Source: Leifsonia sp. Root227 (GTDB lineage Bacteria > Actinomycetota > Actinomycetes > Actinomycetales > Microbacteriaceae). Taken from it: a DNA stretch of 64,000 nucleotides. Both the position numbers and the translations under genes were made by a program. Under the pieces are notes generated by a model. It saw only the letters and a program-made list of their open reading frames with translations, did no database searches and had not been told where the DNA came from. Shown here piece by piece: positions 1 through 6,703 of this stretch (position 1 is the stretch's first letter; each line of letters opens with the position of its first letter). The stretch is from the NCBI RefSeq assembly GCF_001428745.1, contig NZ_LMIO01000003.1:682001-746000 (forward strand), in the 5' to 3' direction.

Positions 1-656
1 GCTACGCGAAGCCGGCCAACGCGATCGCATCGCCAGGGTTCTGGACGAACCTCGCCGACGCGGACGAGGTCTCGAAGATCTACGACTCGATCCCGACCAT
101 CGACTTCGACATGAAGACGGCGAAGGCCGAGCTGGCCAAGTCGAGCGTGCCGGACGGCTTCACCACGTCGATCAGCTACCCGGATGCACGCCCGGAACTC
201 GGACAGGCCCTCCAGGTCCTCGCCGAGAACCTGAAGAAGATCGGCATCACGCTCAACGTCAAGGAGATCCCGTACCAGCAGTGGGTGTCGCTGATCAGCG
301 GCAGCCACGAGAACCTGACGATCCAGATCGCCCAGTGGAACCCGGACTACCCGGACCCGAGCGACCTGATCCTCAGCCAGTACCCGTCGAGCCACGCTGT
401 ACCGAACCAGTACAACCTGTCCAACTACAAGAACCCCGCTGTCGACACCATGATCGACCAGGAGCTCGCATCCACCGACCCGGAGGAGCGCAAGACCCTG
501 ATGACGTCGATCCTGCAGACGGTGGCGAAGGACGTCCCGAACGTCAACCTCTACTGGCCGAGCACGCTGATGGCGATCCGCGCCCCGTATGAGTACAGCG
601 GGTACAACGGCATGTACTCGTCGGAGCAGTGGACGTACAACATCACCAAGAAGTAG
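1..656 (+). CDS. Oligopeptide-type ABC transporter substrate-binding protein, C-terminal part (5' end outside window)
   Basis: This is the last 217 codons of an extracellular solute-binding protein of family 5 (SBP_bac_5); the frame is open from base 3. The C-terminal lobe pattern is visible: a repeated LAENLKKIGI-type helix, then a strand and the IQIAQWNPDYPDPSDLI segment, and a terminal WTYNITKK. Family members bind peptides, opines or other cationic solutes outside the membrane and deliver them to a DppBC-type permease. No permease or ATPase follows; five oxidoreductase or hydrolase genes come next, so the transporter genes are presumably upstream of the window. The stop is followed 77 nt later by the hydrolase gene, with no strong terminator seen, so co-transcription is plausible. 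Substrate unknown. Confidence 0.85.
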   Translation, partial: YAKPANAIASPGFWTNLADADEVSKIYDSIPTIDFDMKTAKAELAKSSVPDGFTTSISYPDARPELGQALQVLAENLKKIGITLNVKEIPYQQWVSLISGSHENLTIQIAQWNPDYPDPSDLILSQYPSSHAVPNQYNLSNYKNPAVDTMIDQELASTDPEERKTLMTSILQTVAKDVPNVNLYWPSTLMAIRAPYEYSGYNGMYSSEQWTYNITKK

Positions 657-733
657 CAATGCTCCGGGCGGCGGCGAACTGTGCACGCCGCCGCCCGGCG
701 ATCATCACCGCAACCAAAGGAGCTCACCGAACC

Positions 734-1339
734 ATGACCGACCGCCTCTTCGACCCAGCGCGCACCGCCTTCATCTCCATCGACATGCAGAAGGGCGTGG
801 CGAGCCACGACTCGGTGCCGAACTCCGCCTCTGACGTGATCGCCCGCGTGGGCAGCATGGTCGAGGCGGCCCGCGCCGGCGGCGGACTGGTCGTGTACGT
901 GCGCACCAGCTTCCTGCCGGACGAGTCGGATGCGCTGCACCCGAAGATGGACGTGGCCAGGCCGGCGAAGCCAGTGCGTCCTGCCGGCTGGGACGAGCTG
1001 GTGCCGGAGCTGCAGCCGCTGCCCACCGAACCGGTCATCGTCAAGCGAAGCTTCGACGCGTTCTACGGCTCCGACCTCGACCTGCAGTTGCGCAGGCACG
1101 GCATCGACACCATCGTGATCGCGGGGATCTCCACCAACTTCGGCGTCGAGGGCACCGCGCGCAGCGCGTACAACCACGGCTTCGACGTCGTGTTCGCCGA
1201 AGACGCGATGGGGACCGGCTCTGTCGCCATGCACGAAGGCTCGCTGGCGAACGTGTTCCCGTACATCGGGCGTGTGCGCACGGTGGAGCAGATCGTTGCG
1301 GCATTCACGGCGACCGACAGCTCAGAGGCGGCAGCCTGA
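734..1339 (+). CDS. Isochorismatase-family cysteine-hydrolase homologue lacking the nucleophile Cys
   Basis: A 201-aa protein of the isochorismatase/cysteine-hydrolase fold. The start ATG at 734 follows an AAAGGAG ribosome site at a normal distance. The family Asp is in ISIDMQKG (Asp17) and the Lys in VIVKRSF (Lys104). At the place where nicotinamidases, ureidoacrylate hydrolases and carbamoylsarcosine amidases have Cys (GxxTxxCVEATAR) this protein reads GISTNFGVEGTAR, with Gly137 at the Cys position, and it contains no Cys at all. True isochorismatases also lack that Cys, but no siderophore or phenazine genes are nearby. Its stop overlaps the next start (TGATG), so the two are co-translated. 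Family assignment is firm; the reaction is unknown. Confidence 0.88.
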   Translation: MTDRLFDPARTAFISIDMQKGVASHDSVPNSASDVIARVGSMVEAARAGGGLVVYVRTSFLPDESDALHPKMDVARPAKPVRPAGWDELVPELQPLPTEPVIVKRSFDAFYGSDLDLQLRRHGIDTIVIAGISTNFGVEGTARSAYNHGFDVVFAEDAMGTGSVAMHEGSLANVFPYIGRVRTVEQIVAAFTATDSSEAAA

Positions 1340-2451
1340 TGGCGGACACGCCGACGGGACAGGTCGGCACGGCCATCGACGACCGATTCGCCTCCGCCGA
1401 GCGCTTCACGACGCTCCGCGGTCTCCGTGCGGAGGCCGAGCGCCAGCTCTCGCCGTCGGCGTGGAACTACCTGTGGACGGGGACAGGCGACGAGCGCACC
1501 GCGGATGACAACACCGCCGCGTTCGACCGCCGTCAGTACACCACCCCGCTCTTCGCCGGGATCAGCAACCCGGACACCAGCACGTCGGTGCTCGGCTACG
1601 ACCTCGGCTTCCCCGCCTTCACCGCGCCGTTCGGCGGGGAGGCGACCTTCCATCCTGACGGTCACCTGGCCGTCGGGCGCGCGGCAGAGCGGGCCGGCAT
1701 CCAGCAGATGGTCCCCGTCGCCGCTTCGTACTCCCTCGAAGACGTCGCTGCGGCGTCCTCGGTCGCCTCGGTCTTCCAGCTGACGTTCGTCGGCGAGGAG
1801 GACCACGTGGTCGAGATGATGCACCGCGCCGCGGACGCCGGCTACAGGCACATCTGCGTGACGTACTCGCCGATCCGGCAGTGGAGGGAGCGCCTGCTCG
1901 AGGATCGCTTCTCGCCGCGCACCAACCTGGCGGAGTCGAACTTCGGCCAAGGACGCTCCGACCCCGCGCCTCTCGTAGAGCTGCTCGAGTTCACGCAACC
2001 GCGCTGGAACTGGGAACAGGCGAAGCGGGCGATCGCGCGCTCACCGCTGCCGTGCATCGTGAAGGGCGTGCAGTCGGCGGACGACGCGCGCGCATCCATC
2101 GACGCCGGCGCGGTGGGACTGTACGTCTCCAACTACGGCGGCCGCACGATCGACCGCACGGCCGCCACCATCGATCTGCTGCCCGAGATCCGCGCTGCGG
2201 CGGGGCCGGACATCCCGATCGTCCTGGACTCCGGCATCCGCAGGGGCAGCGACATCGCGACGGCCATCGCCCTGGGCGCCGACGCTGTCGCGCTCGGACG
2301 TCTGGTCGCCATCGGCCTCGCCGCGGACGGAGAGCGCGGCGTCCTGCGCACCCTGGAGCTGTTGCAACAGGAGTTCTGGACGACGCTCGGACACCTCGGC
2401 GTCTCCAGCGTCGCCGAACTGTCTCCCGCCGTGTTCCGGGATGCGCGATGA
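1339..2451 (+). CDS. FMN-dependent alpha-hydroxyacid oxidase-like protein with altered active site
   Basis: A 370-aa TIM-barrel flavoprotein of the glycolate oxidase/lactate oxidase family, full length for the family. The N-terminal AWNYLWTGTGDERT (canonical YDYYASGA region), CIVKGVQSADDA with the FMN-contacting Lys, and the phosphate-binding LDSGIRRGSD and GADAVALGRLV segments are present. However, the motif that normally reads SNHGGRQLD, whose His is the catalytic base, reads SNYGGRTID (Tyr266). FQLYVYKD has become FQLTFVGE and TVDTPRLG has become TYSPIRQW, so the usual second Tyr and the Asp also appear changed. FMN binding is likely; classical hydroxyacid oxidation is doubtful. It overlaps both neighbours (TGATG, ATGA). 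It may act on amines or another substrate in this pathway. Confidence 0.85.
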   Translation: MADTPTGQVGTAIDDRFASAERFTTLRGLRAEAERQLSPSAWNYLWTGTGDERTADDNTAAFDRRQYTTPLFAGISNPDTSTSVLGYDLGFPAFTAPFGGEATFHPDGHLAVGRAAERAGIQQMVPVAASYSLEDVAAASSVASVFQLTFVGEEDHVVEMMHRAADAGYRHICVTYSPIRQWRERLLEDRFSPRTNLAESNFGQGRSDPAPLVELLEFTQPRWNWEQAKRAIARSPLPCIVKGVQSADDARASIDAGAVGLYVSNYGGRTIDRTAATIDLLPEIRAAAGPDIPIVLDSGIRRGSDIATAIALGADAVALGRLVAIGLAADGERGVLRTLELLQQEFWTTLGHLGVSSVAELSPAVFRDAR

Positions 2452-3605
2452 GGGTGGTCGTGGTCGGGGCCGGCTCGATCGGCGCCCACGTCGCGTACCG
2501 GCTCCGCGAGCACGGCGCTGACGTGGTGCTGGTCGAGTCCGGAGCTCCCGCCCAGGGAACCAGTTCGTCGTCGTTCGCCTGGCTGTCGTCGTTTCCGCAG
2601 ATGAGCTGGACGGAGGAGGCCGGACGCGCGGCGCTGCGGCGCACCGTGCACCAGCGCTTCCACGAACTCGCCGACGAGCTGGGCGGTGGCTGGGTGCACT
2701 GGGTCGGCACCCTCACCTGGGGCGCGCCGGCCGAACGCGCAGCACTGCACGACGCCGCGCTCGTCTGCCGGGAACGCGGTGTGGACGTCGCGATCCTCGA
2801 CGCAGCGACGACGACGGGCCGGATGCGCGGTCTGCTGGTCGAGCCGGACGGCGAGTTCATCTTCGAGCAGGACAGCGGCTGGGTCGACGCTCCCGCGCTG
2901 ATCGAGCGCCTGATCGCGCGTTTCCAGGACCTCGGCGGCACCCTGCTGCGCGACACGCGGGTGGTCGCGCTGCTGCGCTCCGGCGACGCCGTCAGCGGCG
3001 TGGTGACCGACAGAGCAGGAACGATCGAGGCGGACGCGGTCGTGAACGCCACCGGAAGCTGGGGCAGCCATCTGGCGGCCCTCGGCGGTGCGGCCATCCC
3101 GCTCGACCTCGTTCCCGGACTGATGATCTACACGGACAGGGTCGACCCGGCCACCGTCCCCTCCTGCGTCATCGACGCGCCGACCTGGCTCAGCCGTCCA
3201 GACCCTTCCGGCGGTGTGGCGATCCACTGGCGCGGAGAGGGCATGACGAGCGTGCACGGTGGGAACGGGTGGTCGGCCGAGCGCATCCTGGCCGACGTGG
3301 CGCGGAGCCTGCCGGCGCTCGCCTCGTCCAGAGTCGCGCGCACGAGCGTCGGAATCCGCCCGATCCCTCCCGGCGGCCCTGTGGTCGGCGCGCTGCCGTG
3401 GACGCCGGGGCTGTACCACGTGCTGTCGCACGGCGGCATCGGCTGGGGGCCCGTGTGGGGCGACCTCGCCGCTCGCGAGCTGCTGCACGGCGAGACCGTG
3501 CCAGAACTCGCCGCTGCCCGCCCGGAGCGGTTCTACCACCAGACCCCCGAAATCGGCCGGTTCGCCGATGATGCCGAGCAGCCGCCCGTCGCCGTCGCGC
3601 TCTGA
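2448..3605 (+). CDS. FAD-dependent oxidoreductase of the DAO (glycine/D-amino acid oxidase) family
   Basis: A 385-aa flavoprotein. It begins with the dinucleotide-binding fold VVVVGAGSIGAHVAYRLREHG, and the glutamate ending beta-2 is in VLVESG. The C-terminal DAO signature is clear: VGIRPIPPGGPVVG then LYHVLSHGGIGWGP. Start ATG at 2448 overlaps the preceding stop as ATGA, implying coupled translation. Family enzymes oxidise secondary or primary amines of amino acids, giving imine and H2O2 (or passing electrons to a dehydrogenase chain). Together with the SoxA-like gene at 4495 this makes two amine oxidases in one operon, suggesting a two-step oxidative breakdown of an N-substituted or D-amino acid. 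Exact substrate cannot be read from sequence. Confidence 0.85.
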   Translation: MRVVVVGAGSIGAHVAYRLREHGADVVLVESGAPAQGTSSSSFAWLSSFPQMSWTEEAGRAALRRTVHQRFHELADELGGGWVHWVGTLTWGAPAERAALHDAALVCRERGVDVAILDAATTTGRMRGLLVEPDGEFIFEQDSGWVDAPALIERLIARFQDLGGTLLRDTRVVALLRSGDAVSGVVTDRAGTIEADAVVNATGSWGSHLAALGGAAIPLDLVPGLMIYTDRVDPATVPSCVIDAPTWLSRPDPSGGVAIHWRGEGMTSVHGGNGWSAERILADVARSLPALASSRVARTSVGIRPIPPGGPVVGALPWTPGLYHVLSHGGIGWGPVWGDLAARELLHGETVPELAAARPERFYHQTPEIGRFADDAEQPPVAVAL

Positions 3606-3632
3606 CCCATCCACCTCTTCGAACGGACTCCC

Positions 3633-4484
3633 ATGAACATCTCCTTCCTCGGCCTCGGCCGGATGGGCCGCGTCCTCGCCCAGCACATCGTCGACGCCGG
3701 CCACGACGTCACGGTCTGGAACCGTACGCCATCGCGGGCCGACGCGCTGGTCGCGGCGGGCGCACGACGAGCGGCGACCCCCGCGGATGCCGTGGCGGGC
3801 GCCGACCTCGTCGTCACGGCCTTCTTCGGCCCTTCCGCCGTCCGCGAAGCCGTCCTCGACGGCGAGCTCCCGTTGTCCGACACGACGGTCTGGGTCGACG
3901 TGACCACGGTCTCGCCGGAGGACGCGACCGACTTCGCATCCTGGGCGCGCTCGGCGGGCGTCCGCTACGTGCACTCTCCGGTGATCGGCTCGCTCGCCCC
4001 CGCCGCCAACCGGTCACTCGGGGTGCTGGTTGGGGGAGACGCTGCGGATCGCGCCGTCGCCCTGCCGATCGTGTCGCTCTGGGCGGACCCCGCGCGGCTG
4101 TGGGAGTTCGACGCACCGTCGAAGGCGGCGGGCGGCAAGCTCGTCGCCAACCTCGCGCTCGCCATTTCGATGCAGGGCCTCGTCGAGGCCATCGACCTCG
4201 GGCACGCCACCGGCCTCAGCACGGAGGAGGTGTTGACCACCCTGACCGGAACCGGCCTCGGCGTGATCGCTGGGATGAAAGGCCAGACCATTCGGGCGCG
4301 CTCGTTCGGCGACACGCAGTTCTCCACCGACCTGATCGTGAAGGACATCGGGCTGATGCTCGCCTCGGCCGACCGTCCGCTTCCCGCACTCGTCACCGCA
4401 TACGCGGCGCTGACCACGGCACAGGATGCCGGCAACGGCGACGACGACTTCTCCGTCATCGCCGCCCGGGCCGCGGCCGACTGA
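3633..4484 (+). CDS. NAD(P)-dependent beta-hydroxyacid dehydrogenase (3-hydroxyisobutyrate dehydrogenase-like)
   Basis: A 283-aa protein of the 6-phosphogluconate/3-hydroxyisobutyrate dehydrogenase superfamily. The N-terminal Rossmann motif is ISFLGLGRMGRVLAQ, followed by VTVWNRTPSRADAL. The substrate-side segment is YVHSPVIGS, a variant of the usual DAPVSGG, so the substrate may be unusual. The catalytic Lys lies in KAAGGKLVANLALA, in a recognisable GxxxKxxxN arrangement. The C-terminal half is the helical dimerisation domain. It starts 27 nt after the FAD oxidase gene and is followed after 10 nt by the next oxidase, so it belongs to the same operon. Likely role is reversible oxidation of a short hydroxyacid or reduction of a semialdehyde; imine reductases share this fold and are an alternative. 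Confidence 0.83.
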   Translation: MNISFLGLGRMGRVLAQHIVDAGHDVTVWNRTPSRADALVAAGARRAATPADAVAGADLVVTAFFGPSAVREAVLDGELPLSDTTVWVDVTTVSPEDATDFASWARSAGVRYVHSPVIGSLAPAANRSLGVLVGGDAADRAVALPIVSLWADPARLWEFDAPSKAAGGKLVANLALAISMQGLVEAIDLGHATGLSTEEVLTTLTGTGLGVIAGMKGQTIRARSFGDTQFSTDLIVKDIGLMLASADRPLPALVTAYAALTTAQDAGNGDDDFSVIAARAAAD

Positions 4485-4494
4485 GGAGGCGACC

Positions 4495-5631
4495 GTGCAC
4501 CTGGATGCGGAGGTCGGCGTCGTCGGCGTCGGGACGATGGGAAGCATGGCGCTCTGGCAGCTGGCGCGCCGGGGCGTTGCGGCGATCGGCTTCGAGCAGT
4601 TCCGGGTCGGTCACGAGCTGGGCGCAGGTGTCGGGGAGGCTCGCCAGTTCCGGGACAACCTGCTCGAGCCAGACGTGCGGGACATCATGGCGGTCGCCGA
4701 GCGCGAGTACCGTCTGCTTGAGGACGAGAGCGGGCTGACGCTGCTGACCATGACCGGCGGGCTGACCATCGGACGCCGCGACTCCGCGCTCATCCGGGAG
4801 CTGACCGGCCGGATGGTCGCGGCCGGAGAGTCCCCGCTGCCGGTCGGCCGGGCGGAGCTGCACGAGCGCTTCCCGCAGCACGTGCTCCGCGACGACGATG
4901 TGGCGCTCTGGAACGACAGGACCGGCTTCGTCCGGCCGGAGCTGTCGATCGCCGCCGCCGCCTCGACGGCTCGCGCCGCGGGTGCCGAGGTGGTCGAAGG
5001 CTGTGCGATCACGGCGATCGAGCCGTACGACGATCACGTGCTCGTCCGCTCAGCCGACCGCGTCTGGGCGCTCCGGCAGGTGATCGTGACCGCCGGACCG
5101 TGGATCTGGCGCCTTCTCCCGCAGGATGCTGTGCCGGGCGGTGACGTCGGCCGGCTGCTGCTCACCTGGTTCCCGACCAGGGACGACGCGTCGTTCTCTC
5201 CAGAAAACTATCCGACGTTCACCCGCGAGGTGGACGGCGTCACGCTGTACGGACTGCCGAGCCTCTGGTCTGGCACGGCCCGCGTCGGCTTCGCCGGACC
5301 GCGCTCTCGGCTGTCCGACCCGGACGAGCTCGACCGTGCGATCGTCCCGCAGCCGGAGATCGACCTGATCGAGCGGCTGGTCGGCGAGCTGATTCCCGGC
5401 CTGGTGCCGTCGGTGGTCCGCACGGGCACCCATCTTGATGCGTACACGCCGGATGGTCAGCCCCTGATCGGGCGGCTCGGCGCGAGCGACCGCATCCTCG
5501 TCGCTGCGGCGTTCTGCGGGCGCGGCTTCAAGATGGCTCCGGTGGTCGGCCGCATCCTGGCCGAGCTGGCGATTGACGGACGCAGCCGGATCGACGTGAG
5601 CCGGTGGGCACCCGGGCGGTTCGCCTCCTGA
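4495..5631 (+). CDS. Monomeric sarcosine oxidase/N-methyltryptophan oxidase-like FAD enzyme
   Basis: A 378-aa FAD oxidoreductase. The start is taken as GTG at 4495 because a strong GAGGAGG lies just upstream and the FAD motif VGVVGVGTMGSMALW follows almost immediately. FEQFRVGHELGAGVGEARQFR matches the MSOX/SolA family pattern (canonical S-H-G-x-S-x-G-E-x-R-I-x-R), and the C-terminal part has CxxxGFKMAPVVG (FCGRGFKMAPVVGRILAEL), the site where family members attach FAD covalently through Cys. Likely reaction: oxidative demethylation or deamination of an N-alkyl amino acid with O2. It is the last gene of the cluster; its stop is one base from the end of the convergent hydrolase gene, with no room for a terminator. 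Confidence 0.85.
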   Translation: MHLDAEVGVVGVGTMGSMALWQLARRGVAAIGFEQFRVGHELGAGVGEARQFRDNLLEPDVRDIMAVAEREYRLLEDESGLTLLTMTGGLTIGRRDSALIRELTGRMVAAGESPLPVGRAELHERFPQHVLRDDDVALWNDRTGFVRPELSIAAAASTARAAGAEVVEGCAITAIEPYDDHVLVRSADRVWALRQVIVTAGPWIWRLLPQDAVPGGDVGRLLLTWFPTRDDASFSPENYPTFTREVDGVTLYGLPSLWSGTARVGFAGPRSRLSDPDELDRAIVPQPEIDLIERLVGELIPGLVPSVVRTGTHLDAYTPDGQPLIGRLGASDRILVAAAFCGRGFKMAPVVGRILAELAIDGRSRIDVSRWAPGRFAS

Positions 5632-5632
5632 G

Positions 5633-6361
5633 TCACACGGTCTCGGTCACGAACGCCGCGACCGACGACACCAGCAGCTCCCGCACGGCGGCAGCGCCGA
5701 ACGGCGACGACGCGAGCACCTTCATCCCGTGGTCGGCTCCTGGAACCGCGATCACCCGAAGACCCGGGCGCGCCGCCGCCGCGACCTCGGCGGACACCGT
5801 CGCCGCGGTCCCGAACGTGTCGCGGTCGCCCTGCAGCACGAGCACGGGAACCTCCGGCGTCAGCAGTTCGTCCAGCCTGCTCTTCTCCGGCCGGCCGGGT
5901 GGATGCAGGGGGAACGCCAGACACACCACGCCGGCGGCCCCCGTGGATGCGGCCGTGCGGCACGCCACGCGGGCGCCGGCGCTGCGGCCGCCCACCAGCA
6001 GGGGCAGGCCGTCGGCGATTCGGGCGACGGGGGAGGCCGTCTCGAGCCAGGCGGTGTCGAGGGCGGCGGGCCGCGACGCGACGCGTTTGCCTGCGACGCG
6101 CCAGGGCTGCTCGTAGCGGATGACGGTGATGCCGTGGCGAGGGAGACCGGCTGCGAGAGCGGCCAGGTCGGGCGCGCCGATGCCTCCACCTGCTCCATGA
6201 CCGAGCCAGAGCACCGCGCGCTGGTCGGTGGCGGCGTCCACGGTGAGGCGGCCGGGGCCGAGCGTCGTCTCCACGGTGAGGAGGACGGAGGCGGCGGGTG
6301 CGGCGACGCCTGGCTCGGGTGCGCCGGGTTCGGAAGTTTGGGGGTGAGGCGTGGCGGACAT
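5633..6361 (-). CDS. KANL3/TEX30-type alpha/beta hydrolase
   Basis: A 242-aa alpha/beta hydrolase, probably cytosolic. The oxyanion strand reads VLWLGHGAGGG, the nucleophile elbow is GGRSAGARVA (Ser between Arg and Ala), the acid region is VLVLQGDRDTFG and the catalytic His is in VPGADHGMKV. The GGRSxGxR elbow is characteristic of the KANL3/TEX30-like branch related to dienelactone hydrolases. The ATG at 6361 (MSATPHPQ) is preferred because the frame further upstream is low-complexity and does not resemble the family. The gene is convergent with, and one base from, the oxidase gene and divergent from the giant gene pair. Natural substrate unknown. Confidence 0.8.
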   Translation of the reverse strand: MSATPHPQTSEPGAPEPGVAAPAASVLLTVETTLGPGRLTVDAATDQRAVLWLGHGAGGGIGAPDLAALAAGLPRHGITVIRYEQPWRVAGKRVASRPAALDTAWLETASPVARIADGLPLLVGGRSAGARVACRTAASTGAAGVVCLAFPLHPPGRPEKSRLDELLTPEVPVLVLQGDRDTFGTAATVSAEVAAAARPGLRVIAVPGADHGMKVLASSPFGAAAVRELLVSSVAAFVTETV

Positions 6362-6703
6362 GGGATCGACGCTACCGCTCGCGCTGGACGCGCGGGGAGG
6401 GACGGCCAACGGCAGACCATGCCGTCCACCTTTTTTAGAGTTTCTCTCACGTTTAACTGGCGTGTCGTGTGTGGGAGAGAGCACAATGGGCCGCGTCACG
6501 ACCTTCTGCCGGTCGTCGAGGGGTCGGTCCAGGCACGCAGCTGGCCGGCGACACACAACAGCAGGGTCCGACGCCGGACACACAAAAGTCTGGCGCACCA
6601 GCCGAAGTCGGAGCATAATCTCCCCGTCAGCGGCATGAATCCAGACCACCGCGCTGGAACAGGCACCCTGCTCTCGAAGTCATTCGATGAGAACGGTAAG
6701 CCC
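6362..6703. other. Intergenic region, probable divergent promoters
   Basis: 342 bases without a convincing gene, between the divergent hydrolase and giant-protein genes. It contains a T-rich patch near 6430-6450, a direct repeat of ACACACAA (near 6550 and 6579) and a CATAAT at 6614-6619 that could act as a -10 box for the downstream giant gene, although no good -35 hexamer stands 17 bases before it. Promoter content is inferred from orientation more than from clear signals. Confidence 0.35.

Noticed and set aside
6550..6600. ACACACAA repeats upstream of giant gene A as an operator
   Set aside because: Short, only two copies and low complexity; noted only as a property of the intergenic region.
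5729..6703. In-frame extension of giant gene A back across the hydrolase gene
   Set aside because: It overlaps the well-supported minus-strand alpha/beta hydrolase and an intergenic region and has the composition of antisense frame noise.
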